NCBI RefSeq assembly: GCF_049860565.1
Contig: NZ_CP172056.1
Coordinates: 2,852,001 to 2,916,000, forward strand
DNA length: 64,000 nucleotides
From: Desulfitobacterium_A nosdiversum
Lineage (GTDB): Bacteria > Bacillota > Desulfitobacteriia > Desulfitobacteriales > Desulfitobacteriaceae
Reading direction: 5' to 3'
Made by a program: the position numbers and the translations under genes. Position 1 is the stretch's first letter. Each line of letters starts with the position of its first letter. Below are positions 56,101 to 63,786 of the stretch, in pieces. The notes under the pieces are model-generated. The model was not told the DNA's origin. It saw only the letters and a list, made by a program, of their open reading frames with translations, and did not search any database.

Positions 56101-56200
56101 AGGGCCGAGCCTAGAAACCTAAAGAAATTTCCATGGTACTAGGCCGTTTCAGTATCCTGAAACCGGGGTTTATTTAGAAATGAATAAGCCTTCCGAATTG
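56101..56200 (+). promoter_or_regulatory. Structured leader, probable molybdenum-cofactor riboswitch
   Basis: A set of stems: GCCGAGCCTAG pairs with CTAGGCCG across an inner arm, GTTTCAG-TATC-CTGAAAC is a perfect tetraloop hairpin, and GGTTTATTT-AGAA-ATGAATAAGCC is the last arm. The blocks CCGAGCC, GGCCG, CGGGG and GCCTTCCGA agree with my recollection of the Moco/Tuco motif. The 3' edge lies just before AAGGAGGA of a molybdopterin-binding protein gene, so translational control is plausible. A covariance search was not possible. Confidence 0.65.
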
Positions 56201-56219
56201 AAAAGGAGGATTTATTTAT

Positions 56220-57242
56220 ATGGAAAAAATCCGCGTAGAAGATGCAGTTGGGGCCGTATTAGTCCATGATATGACTCAAATAATTCCTGGGGAAACGAAA
56301 GATGCCAGATTTCGGAAAGGGCACGTTGTTCAAGAGGAAGATATTCCCGTTCTTTTAAGTATGGGTAAAGAACATATTTATGTCTGGAACCAAACACCTG
56401 GTTTAGTTCATGAAAATGAAGCTGCAGAACGATTAGCAAAGGCGGTTGCCGGTCCGGGCCTTACCTTCAGTGAAACTAAAGAGGGAAAAGTTAACTTAAT
56501 TGCGAAACATGATGGTTTGATTTATGCTTCAGAAAAAGGAATATTGGCACTCAACACTTTGGAGTCTATTGTTTTAGCTACACTTCATAACCATCGGCCT
56601 GTAAATAAAGGGCAAAAAATTGCGGGTACTCGCGTCGTACCTCTTATGATTGATGAAAAAGTAATTTTAGAAGCAGAAGAGATAGCGTGTAATTTTAATG
56701 AACCACTCTTGCAAATACGTCCTCTTCAGTCATATAAAATTGGCATCGTAACCACTGGGAGCGAAGTATTTCACGGTCGGATTGAGGATAAGTTTGGACC
56801 CGTTTTACGCGCGAAAGCTGAAAAATGGGGTTCTAATATTATCGGACAAAGCTATGCATCTGATGATGTTTCTATGATTCAGGATAAAATCCGCGAACAT
56901 ATCCGTAATGGTGCTGAAATGGTTTTTGTTACGGGTGGAATGTCCGTTGATCCAGATGATGTGACACCAACAGCAATTCGTGGATTAGAAGTAGAAATGG
57001 TGACCTATGGCGCGCCTGTTTTACCCGGTGCTATGTTTCTGTTAGCTTATTATAATGGGATTCCCATCATGGGTTTACCCGGTTGTGTAATGTACTCTCG
57101 GACTACAGTTTTTGATCTAGTTGCAACTCGGATTTTAACAGGCGAACGACTTACTCGGAAGGACATTGCTCAATATGGCCATGGCGGGCTATGCCTAGAA
57201 TGCCCTGAATGCACTTACCCTCATTGCCCTTTTGGAAAATAA
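56220..57242 (+). CDS. MoeA/MogA-type molybdopterin-binding protein with Cys-rich tail
   Basis: 340 residues. It begins IRVEDAVGAVLVHDMTQI as MoeA-like proteins do, and the MoCF (MogA-like) domain spans about 175-315 with GIVTTGSEVF, VTGGMSVDPDDVTPT and MGLPGCVMYSRTT. Domains III/IV of full MoeA are reduced. The C terminus has four Cys (CLECPECTYPHCPFGK) that could bind metal. AAGGAGGA precedes the ATG. It probably inserts or stores molybdenum cofactor for the enzyme encoded upstream. Confidence 0.88.
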   Translation: MEKIRVEDAVGAVLVHDMTQIIPGETKDARFRKGHVVQEEDIPVLLSMGKEHIYVWNQTPGLVHENEAAERLAKAVAGPGLTFSETKEGKVNLIAKHDGLIYASEKGILALNTLESIVLATLHNHRPVNKGQKIAGTRVVPLMIDEKVILEAEEIACNFNEPLLQIRPLQSYKIGIVTTGSEVFHGRIEDKFGPVLRAKAEKWGSNIIGQSYASDDVSMIQDKIREHIRNGAEMVFVTGGMSVDPDDVTPTAIRGLEVEMVTYGAPVLPGAMFLLAYYNGIPIMGLPGCVMYSRTTVFDLVATRILTGERLTRKDIAQYGHGGLCLECPECTYPHCPFGK

Positions 57243-57259
57243 TAATTACTGTAAAATTG

Positions 57260-57285
57260 GAGATCCTTCTGAGGGATCTCTTTTT
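57260..57285 (+). terminator. Terminator after the MoeA-like gene
   Basis: GAGATCC (57260-57266) and GGATCTC (57274-57280) followed by TTTTT. Confidence 0.88.
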
Positions 57286-57298
57286 ATATTTAATTTAT

Positions 57299-57327
57299 TT
57301 GACAACCCCGCTTATAAAGATTATATT
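57299..57327 (+). promoter_or_regulatory. Promoter of the NifX-like gene
   Basis: TTGACA (57299-57304) and TATATT (57322-57327), 17-base spacer; a good sigma-A match. The C/G palindrome at 57338 covers the likely start site. Confidence 0.75.
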
Positions 57328-57337
57328 GGAATTGTAA

Positions 57338-57350
57338 ACCCCCCAGGGGT
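57338..57350. promoter_or_regulatory. ACCCC-CCA-GGGGT palindrome, CsoR/CstR-like operator candidate
   Basis: It lies just downstream of the -10, where a repressor would block transcription. It is similar to the site at 51576-51595. Confidence 0.45.
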
Positions 57351-57415
57351 ACTATTGAGTTTCGTAAAATTTAAACACAAACTTTTAAGTAAATAAAAGG
57401 GAAGAAGGGATGTAC

Positions 57416-57793
57416 ATGACGAAGAAAATTGCAATACCGACCGAAGGAGAAATTGTTAATGCACATTTTGGCCGCAGCCAAGCTTTTACCGTATTTGAAA
57501 TTGAAAACGGACAAGTTCTTAACCAAGAATTAATGGATACTCGCGGCTTTGAGCATCAACATGCCGGAATTGCTCAGCTTTTAAAATCTAAGGGGACTGA
57601 AACTGTAATTTGCGGAGGTATTGGACCCGGAGCTATCCAAGGTTTAGAAAGTCAAGGTTTAGAGGTTCTTCGCGGAGCTAGCGGTCCGGTTCGTGATGTC
57701 GCTGAGGCCTTTGCTAATGGAACTTTTATCGGGACGGAAGCTGTATGCGACCACTCCCATGACCATGATCATCATGATATGCATAAGCATTAA
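57416..57793 (+). CDS. NifX/NafY-like dinitrogenase iron-molybdenum cofactor-binding domain protein
   Basis: 125 residues from ATG 57416, which has correct spacing from GAAGAAGGG; the ATG at 57410 touches that site. A single NifB/NifX/MTH1175-like domain (AIPTEGEIVNAHFGRSQAF, VICGGIGPGAIQGLES) and a His-rich tail (CDHSHDHDHHDMHKH) that likely binds metal. No nif genes are nearby, so a general Mo/Fe-S or metal handling role beside the molybdoenzyme is more likely than nitrogen fixation. Confidence 0.88.
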   Translation: MTKKIAIPTEGEIVNAHFGRSQAFTVFEIENGQVLNQELMDTRGFEHQHAGIAQLLKSKGTETVICGGIGPGAIQGLESQGLEVLRGASGPVRDVAEAFANGTFIGTEAVCDHSHDHDHHDMHKH

Positions 57794-57855
57794 ACTAAGC
57801 ACAAAAAATAGAGTCAGGTTTCTTTTAATTAAACCGTGGAAAGGGTGAGTAGGGA

Positions 57856-57981
57856 ATGGGAGCACATAAAAAAGTCTCACGGGCCAAATCCCCGATAACC
57901 GTAAAAGATCCGCATTACACGCAATACGATGTTCAAAAAGGCCGAATAACCTTTAAAGGCAAGAAACTTCCAGAAGACTAG
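57856..57981 (+). CDS. Small basic protein of unknown function, 41 residues
   Basis: ATG 57856 follows GGGTGAGTAGGG. The product starts MGAHKKVSRAKSPITVKDP and ends FKGKKLPED. It is basic and soluble, with no known motif. It lies 62 bp after the NifX-like gene and before a terminator, so it is probably the last gene of that unit. Confidence 0.5.
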   Translation: MGAHKKVSRAKSPITVKDPHYTQYDVQKGRITFKGKKLPED

Positions 57982-58022
57982 GGTGTAATGCTCACATTTT
58001 ACTCACATTCATAAGTATTAAA

Positions 58023-58066
58023 AGGCTTTTCATAAGTTGATTAAACTTTTGAGAAGCCTCTTTTTC
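58023..58066 (+). terminator. Terminator after the NifX-like unit
   Basis: AGGCTTTTCA (58023-58032) and TGAGAAGCCT (58050-58059) followed by CTTTTT. Confidence 0.85.
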
Positions 58067-58586
58067 ATCGCTTTTATTACATTTATATTAAACGGCCCAT
58101 TTAAAATTGAGAGCTATTTTTATTTCCAATTTCAAGGTAATATTCATTACACTTTCAATTTCATTTTTTTCCAAACAGTAAATCACGTAGACGATAAGTA
58201 AGAAAAATCATCTAAAGCGTTTTAGTATTTTTCGATATTTATGACTAAACACAAAAAGTACCTTACGTTTTGCGTAAAGTACTTTTTGTTGCATACAATC
58301 TAAATTTCTATTTGCTAACTCACTCTTTGAAGCATATTTACATATAGATAATCTTACAAGACTGTAACAAAAAAATAATCTATAATATAAAGCTTTTCTA
58401 GTTAAATCATGCAAAGTAATATTTTTGCATGATATTTGGCATAAATGGAAAACTAACAAAGTAAAAATAATTGTTTGATTTTAACATGAAATTAAAGGAT
58501 TTTTGTTCGATCGCGCATAATATATGTTATATAAACATCTATTATCTCAAACTCAAATCAAAATTATATATTGAGGAGGTTACATA
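58067..58586. other. Gene-free region upstream of gap with two further hairpins
   Basis: No supported gene. Two isolated inverted repeats: 58251-58289 (ACAAAAAGTAC/GTACTTTTTGT with inner TTACG/CGTAA) and 58406-58433 (ATCATGCAAA/TTTGCATGAT, eight-base loop). The first is terminator-like on both strands yet ends no visible gene. The promoter of gap presumably lies near 58500-58540 but was not resolved. Confidence 0.6.
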
Positions 58587-59597
58587 ATGAGTGTACGTAT
58601 TGCAATCAACGGTTTTGGGCGTATTGGTAGATTATCTTTAAGAGCTGCTTTAGAAAGTAAAGCCCCACTTGAAATCGTAGCCATTAATGATTTAGGGAGT
58701 CCAGATTTATTAGGTCATCTTTTTAAATATGATTCCGTCCATGGCATTCTTCCCTATGAAGTTGAAGTTAAAGGGAATATAATGCAAGTAAATGGACAAT
58801 CAATCCAGCTTTTAGCCGAAAAAAATCCTGAAAACTTGCCTTGGAAAGATCTTAAGGTTGATATCGTTATAGAATCAACAGGTCGTTTCACCGAGCGAGA
58901 TAAAGCGGCACTTCATCTCCAAGCAGGTGCTAAAAAGGTTGTTATATCTGCGCCTGGTAAAAATGAAGATATCACTATTGTTATGGGAGTTAATGAGGAC
59001 AAATATGATCCCAAAAATCATCATGTACTCTCGAATGCGTCTTGTACAACGAATTGTTTAGCCCCTGTCGTTAAAGTTCTTCTCGAGGAATTTGGAATTG
59101 AACAAGGTATGATGACAACAACTCACTCTGTTACCAATGATCAACGAATTCTTGACCTTGAACATAAGGATTGGCGTAGAGCACGGGCTGCTTTCCAATC
59201 GATGATTCCGACAACCACTGGTGCTGCCAAAGCTGTAGCACTTGTACTTCCTGAGTTAAAAGGAAAATTAACCGGTTTAGCTGTTCGTGTTCCTACTCCC
59301 AATGTTTCCATTGTTGATTTTGTAGCTAATTTATCAAAACCGACAACGAAAGAAGAAGTTAATGCAAAATTGAAAGAAGCAGCAGATGGAAAGCTTAAAG
59401 GATACTTAGCTTATACTGATTTACCTTTGGTATCTCATGATTTTAACGGAAATCCTAATAGTTCGATTGTAGATGGCCTTTCCACTATGATGCTCGGAGA
59501 TAAAATGCTTAAAGTTCTGGCATGGTATGATAATGAGTGGGGATACTCCAATCGCGTAATAGATCTCGTCAAATTTATTGCCGATAAAGGATTATAA
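58587..59597 (+). CDS. gapA: Glyceraldehyde-3-phosphate dehydrogenase, NAD-type
   Basis: 336 residues with INGFGRIGR, catalytic SNASCTTNCLAP and the standard YDNEWGYSNR. Asp35 (AINDLGSP) is the usual NAD-selecting residue. TGAGGAGG precedes the ATG. It is 57 bp from pyruvate kinase and, with the DeoR-type regulator after that, forms a glycolytic unit, so this is the likely catabolic enzyme. A second, different GAPDH lies at 21293-22291. Confidence 0.96.
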   Translation: MSVRIAINGFGRIGRLSLRAALESKAPLEIVAINDLGSPDLLGHLFKYDSVHGILPYEVEVKGNIMQVNGQSIQLLAEKNPENLPWKDLKVDIVIESTGRFTERDKAALHLQAGAKKVVISAPGKNEDITIVMGVNEDKYDPKNHHVLSNASCTTNCLAPVVKVLLEEFGIEQGMMTTTHSVTNDQRILDLEHKDWRRARAAFQSMIPTTTGAAKAVALVLPELKGKLTGLAVRVPTPNVSIVDFVANLSKPTTKEEVNAKLKEAADGKLKGYLAYTDLPLVSHDFNGNPNSSIVDGLSTMMLGDKMLKVLAWYDNEWGYSNRVIDLVKFIADKGL

Positions 59598-59654
59598 AAA
59601 TATAAGAAGAAGTACTTATTTAAAAATTTAATGTCAGGAGGGTATTAGGGTAAT

Positions 59655-61391
59655 ATGAGAAGAACTAAAATCGTCTGTACTATTGGACCTGCCAGTGAAT
59701 CTCCTGAGAAAGTTGAAAAACTTCTTCTAGCCGGAATGAATGTTGCACGTTTGAATTTTTCCCATGGCACTCACGAAGAACATGGCAACCGCATTCAGGT
59801 CTTAAAAGAAAAAGCCAAACAGTTGGATAAATACCTAGGTATTCTGCTCGATACTAAAGGGCCGGAAATTCGTACAGGTATGGTTTCGGAAGCAGGGGTC
59901 AAGTTAGAGAATGGTGCAGCCCTTATCCTTGATACAGATACAAAAAGCTTAGGTTCGGCGGAAAGAATTGGAATTACTTATAAAGAACTTTGGCAGGAAG
60001 TTAAGCCCGGAACTCATATTCTTTTAGATGATGGGCTGATTGATTTAGAAGTTCAATCTGTACAAAGCGAAAAAATACAAACTACAGTCTGCAATGGCGG
60101 GCTTCTTAAATCGCAAAAAGGTGTAAATGTTCCGGGAGTCCCCATTCAACTTCCCGCGGTAACCGATAAAGACGTTAGTGACATTCAATTTGGCCTTACA
60201 CAAGGAATTGATTTCATTGCAGCTTCCTTTACTCGAAAAGCATCCGATATTCTTGCCGTCCGTAAAATTGTTGAAGAAGCTAATGCTAATGTAAAAATAA
60301 TTGCGAAAATAGAAAGCCATGAAGGCCTGGATAATCTTGATTCCATACTTGAAGTTGTCGATGGGTTGATGGTAGCCAGGGGAGACTTAGGAGTTGAAAT
60401 TCCTGTAGAAGAAGTACCCATTGCGCAAAAAGAGATGATTCGGAAATGCCACCTTTTAGGTAAACCTGTGATCGTTGCCACTCAAATGCTGGATTCGATG
60501 ATTCGTCAGCCTCGCCCTACACGGGCAGAGGCCAGCGATGTTGCTAATGCTATACTTGACGGAACAGATGCAATCATGTTGTCTGGGGAAACTGCTGCAG
60601 GACAATATCCAGTTGAAGCGGTTAAAATGATGGATAAAATTGCCCTGCGAACCGAAGAAGTTTATTTAGATGAACAAACACCTCGCCATCCCCATTTAAA
60701 TATTGCAGAAGCCATTAGTTATGCAACTTACACAATTGCCCATGATTTAGAGGCATCGGCTATTTTAACTCCTACTCATTCCGGATTAACGGCTCGGATG
60801 ATTTCTAAATATCGTCCAAAATCATTAGTGATCGCAGCAACCCCTTTTGATTTTGTAGCTAGACAGCTAACACTGCAATGGGGGGTTTATCCCTTACTTA
60901 TTGCAGAAAGTTCTGGAACTGACCAACTTTTATCAACTGCCGTAAACGAAGCACTCGCTCATGATTTAGTTCAAACTGGAAATACCGTCGTCATAACTGC
61001 AGGAGTTCCTGTTGGAAAAGTAGGAACAACAAATATGATTAAAGTTCAAATCATAGGCAACGTTTTAGCAAAAGGGACTGGCATTGGTCGTAAATCTGCT
61101 TTAGGTTCCGCTCACATTATTACGAATCCTAAAACAGAAACTTTTGAAAATGGAGATATTCTTGTCGCACGCTTTACCGATGCGGAATATATACCTTTGA
61201 TTTCACGCGCAAGTGCTTTAGTCATCGAAGAAGGCGGGTTAACTTCACATGCGGCTATAACTGCACTGAGTTATGGTATCCCTGCAATAGTGGGAGTTCC
61301 CAATGTTATGAATTTATTTTCTGAGGGACAGCTTCTCACTGTTGATGCGCTCGGCGGTGTTGTCTATGAAGGGCAAGTAACTATCCTATAA
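59655..61391 (+). CDS. pyk: Pyruvate kinase with C-terminal PEP-utiliser-type domain
   Basis: 578 residues. Catalytic barrel motifs: ARLNFSHGTHEEH, LDTKGPEIRTG, IAKIESHEGL, VARGDLGVEIP and MLSGETAAGQYP. The extra C-terminal domain (about 495-578) has the phosphohistidine-type EEGGLTSHAAI, as in Bacillus and related Firmicutes. Makes pyruvate and ATP from PEP. Located between gapA and a DeoR-type regulator. Confidence 0.96.
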   Translation: MRRTKIVCTIGPASESPEKVEKLLLAGMNVARLNFSHGTHEEHGNRIQVLKEKAKQLDKYLGILLDTKGPEIRTGMVSEAGVKLENGAALILDTDTKSLGSAERIGITYKELWQEVKPGTHILLDDGLIDLEVQSVQSEKIQTTVCNGGLLKSQKGVNVPGVPIQLPAVTDKDVSDIQFGLTQGIDFIAASFTRKASDILAVRKIVEEANANVKIIAKIESHEGLDNLDSILEVVDGLMVARGDLGVEIPVEEVPIAQKEMIRKCHLLGKPVIVATQMLDSMIRQPRPTRAEASDVANAILDGTDAIMLSGETAAGQYPVEAVKMMDKIALRTEEVYLDEQTPRHPHLNIAEAISYATYTIAHDLEASAILTPTHSGLTARMISKYRPKSLVIAATPFDFVARQLTLQWGVYPLLIAESSGTDQLLSTAVNEALAHDLVQTGNTVVITAGVPVGKVGTTNMIKVQIIGNVLAKGTGIGRKSALGSAHIITNPKTETFENGDILVARFTDAEYIPLISRASALVIEEGGLTSHAAITALSYGIPAIVGVPNVMNLFSEGQLLTVDALGGVVYEGQVTIL

Positions 61392-61426
61392 AATAGAATT
61401 AGCTGCATTTATAGCTGAGGAGTAGT

Positions 61427-62215
61427 ATGGAAAGAGAAAAAGGGATAAGCCGTTCATCTTCAGAACGACAGCAAGAAATCCGTTTTATGCTTAATGAACA
61501 TGGACATTTATCTGTTTTACAGCTTGCTCAACATTTTGATGTCTCGGAAATGACAATACGCCGTGACCTTAAGGTCTTATCTTCAACGGGGATTATCACG
61601 CGTGAATATGGAGGAGCTACATATTCTACATCAGGACAGCCTAATTCAATCTTTTTTAATCGACTTGGAGAAGCAGAACGAGAGAAGACTGCGATTGGAA
61701 AACTTGCAGCCTCACTTATTCAATCTGGAGAATCCATTATCCTTGATGCAGGTACAACCACACTTGCGGTTGCGCAAAATTTAACGCAAAACTGTACCGT
61801 AATCACTAATTCCCTACCTATAGCCACAATTTTAACGGGACAAAAAGGGATAAATGTCTTAGTTACAGGGGGGGAAGTCAGAGAATCAACGTATGCGCTT
61901 GTAGGTCAAATTGCTCATTCAACACTAAAAGCTTTTAATGTTGATAAACTTTTTCTAGGAGTGACTGGTTTTAGCCTTGAACGAGGGTTAACTACAACTA
62001 ATTTATTAGAATCAGAGGTTAAACAAGCAATGATTCATGCTTCCAAAGAAGTGATTCTTGTAGCTCATAGCCTTAAATTTGAGAAGGTTTACTATCACAC
62101 TTTTGCTGATTGGTATCAAATTAATACCTTAATTACAGATAGCGGAATTTCTCCAAATGCTAAAACAGAGCTTGAAAAGAAGGGAACAAATATCCTCGTT
62201 GCTTCACTTGAGTAA
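61427..62215 (+). CDS. DeoR/GlpR-family transcriptional repressor
   Basis: 262 residues. N-terminal helix-turn-helix (about 17-65; HLSVLQLAQHFDVSEMTIRRDL) and a C-terminal sugar-phosphate isomerase-like sensor (SIILDAGTTTLAVAQNL, LFLGVTGFSLERGLTTTN). The position 35 bp after pyk suggests control of the gapA-pyk unit by a sugar phosphate. ATG follows GAGGAGTAG. A strong terminator ends the unit. Confidence 0.92.
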   Translation: MEREKGISRSSSERQQEIRFMLNEHGHLSVLQLAQHFDVSEMTIRRDLKVLSSTGIITREYGGATYSTSGQPNSIFFNRLGEAEREKTAIGKLAASLIQSGESIILDAGTTTLAVAQNLTQNCTVITNSLPIATILTGQKGINVLVTGGEVRESTYALVGQIAHSTLKAFNVDKLFLGVTGFSLERGLTTTNLLESEVKQAMIHASKEVILVAHSLKFEKVYYHTFADWYQINTLITDSGISPNAKTELEKKGTNILVASLE

Positions 62216-62218
62216 TAA

Positions 62219-62254
62219 AAAAGCAGGCTCATTTGTTAATAAGCCTGCTTTTTT
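62219..62254. terminator. Bidirectional terminator after the DeoR-type gene
   Basis: AAAAGCAGGCT and AGCCTGCTTTT arms with a T-run; serves the + strand gene and the - strand small gene. Confidence 0.92.
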
Positions 62255-62275
62255 ATTCATTTATAGCCAAATTAA

Positions 62276-62497
62276 TTAATGCTTATTAGATAAATCATCG
62301 ACTAGATCCTGGTCTATTGTACTATGCTCTCGATCATTCAGAATTTCAATCATTCCAACTTCACTCAGCTCGGTTGCTACTTCAAAGAGAGAGTCTTTTT
62401 TATTTTGCGGTAATTTACGAACAAAACGATTAATCTTCACGGGTGGAACAAGGTTTCGAAACTTGACTCCACCATACTTCATAACACGTTCAGGCAA
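62276..62497 (-). CDS. Small protein of unknown function, 73 residues
   Basis: TTG start with AAGGAGGGG eight bases before it. A basic N-terminal half (MKYGGVKFRNLVPPVKINRF) precedes an acidic C-terminal half. No known motif. The strong ribosome site and its own terminator support it as a real gene. Confidence 0.7.
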   Translation of the reverse strand: MPERVMKYGGVKFRNLVPPVKINRFVRKLPQNKKDSLFEVATELSEVGMIEILNDREHSTIDQDLVDDLSNKH

Positions 62498-62598
62498 AGT
62501 GACACCCCTCCTTAGAAATTTCCATATTGATTCTAAAACTAGTATGCTTTTAGTTTTAATAAATCATACAGAATACGGAAGGAACCAAATAAAAGCAC

Positions 62599-62772
62599 TT
62601 AATGTTTAGGTTCTTTAACTTGACCTAATGAGGCATGAACTTGTCCACGGATAAACTCCAAATATTCTTGGCGCAATGATTCCTGTTCCGCTTTTTCCCA
62701 ATCCTCCAGACCGACGCTTCGCTGCTTACGTGATAACTCATTAATCCTTTCAATTAAGGAATTGATATCCAC
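62599..62772 (-). CDS. DUF896 (YnzC-like) small protein
   Basis: 57 residues from GTG 62772, after AAAGGAG. It begins MDINSLIERINELSRKQR and continues EKAEQESLRQEYLEFIRGQ, the pattern of the UPF0291/DUF896 family (B. subtilis YnzC), a short helical hairpin. Function is not established. Confidence 0.88.
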   Translation of the reverse strand: MDINSLIERINELSRKQRSVGLEDWEKAEQESLRQEYLEFIRGQVHASLGQVKEPKH

Positions 62773-62905
62773 AAAACAATCTCCTTTACACTTTGATATT
62801 CAAGCGAGTTTATTATATCAATAGTTTTACCTATAAGAAAGTTTTTAATAGGGTTATAAAAGTTTATTGACCTAAGTTCTTACTCCATAAAAGAGGAGGG
62901 TGTTT

Positions 62906-63347
62906 ATGAATCTTGAAGTTGATACGAAAATAAGAGTTCGTTATGCTGAAACAGATCAAATGGGTATCGTCTATCATTCAAACTATATTATATGGTTTGA
63001 AGTAGGCCGAACAGAATTATTCCGTGAAATGGGTTTACCTTATACGCTTTTTGAGGAACAAGGACTGGCGCTTGCCGTAATTGAGGCAACCTGCCGTTAT
63101 CGACAATCCGCTAGGTATGATGACGAATTGATGATCCATACTCAAGTTGAGGAATTTTCTTCGCGCAAAGTAATCTTTTTCTTATACAATTCGTAAGGAT
63201 AGTCTTCTTCTAACTGAGGGTAAGACAACCCATATATTTTTAAATAAAGAGGGAAGGGTAGTCGATATACGAAAATATTCAATTTGGGAGCAAGTCCTTG
63301 CCAAAATTCCAGAACTGAATAAAGAAAGAACCTATCGTAGCAAATAA
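62906..63347 (+). pseudogene. YbgC/FadM-like acyl-CoA thioesterase gene with one frameshift
   Basis: Hotdog-fold thioesterase: RVRYAETDQMGIVYHSNYI (Asp in ETDQMG is catalytic), then EEFSSRKVIFF. After the T-run at 63176-63180 the frame reaches a stop at 63196. Removing one T restores TIRKDSLLLTEGK, then HIFLNKEGRVVDIRKY, to a natural end at 63347, giving 146 residues. ATG 62906 follows GAGGAGGG. It is either a recent mutation, a sequence error or polymerase slippage on T5; the downstream frame is still clean, which favours a recent or artificial event. Confidence 0.88.
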
Positions 63348-63379
63348 ATATAAAGTGCTTGAATTTAACTTTTGTTCAT

Positions 63380-63401
63380 AGTATTATGTATACATAATAC
63401 T
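63380..63401. promoter_or_regulatory. Perfect 22-bp palindrome before a 43-codon gene
   Basis: AGTATTATGTA followed directly by TACATAATACT. It ends five bases before the GGAGG of the small gene and overlaps where a -10 would fall, so it is a probable operator. Confidence 0.6.
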
Positions 63402-63417
63402 TGACGGAGGTGATCCT

Positions 63418-63549
63418 ATGTTTTTAGTAACTTGGATCGATGGAGAAGAGGTAAATTATCGGCTTGTTAAAAAGCAACAACTCTCCGCTCTTATAAATTC
63501 AATCAATCAAAGCAGTCAAAACCTTATTGTTCAGCAATTGGTTTCTTAA
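63418..63549 (+). CDS. Small protein of unknown function, 43 residues
   Basis: ATG 63418 has a near-perfect GGAGGTGA. The product starts MFLVTWIDGEEVNYRLV and continues with a Gln/Ser/Asn-rich helix. A palindrome sits in the promoter area and a terminator follows at 63574, so it forms a complete small transcription unit. No family recognised. Confidence 0.7.
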   Translation: MFLVTWIDGEEVNYRLVKKQQLSALINSINQSSQNLIVQQLVS

Positions 63550-63573
63550 ATGTAAAATGATAAAATATAACCG

Positions 63574-63606
63574 TTAAAAGCTCACTTAAAAGGTGAGCTT
63601 TTATTT
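63574..63606. terminator. Terminator after the 43-codon gene
   Basis: TAAAAGCTCACTT and AGGTGAGCTTTTA arms with loop AAA. Confidence 0.9.
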
Positions 63607-63786
63607 ATAAATAAAAAGATATAGTAATGAACTATTTTTTTTAAAATAGTTCAAAATTCGTGTAAATTATGCTTAAAAATATAATCTTTATGACAAACTG
63701 ATTTGTATAGCAGGAAAAAAAGATTATTTTCCCGAATTAAACAATTATTTCCCAAAGTAATTTTTACTCTAATGAGGAGTGTTAAT

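Noticed and set aside
57416..57793. Nitrogen-fixation NifX
   Set aside because: No nif genes nearby; single-domain NifX-like proteins with His tails are common outside nitrogen fixation.
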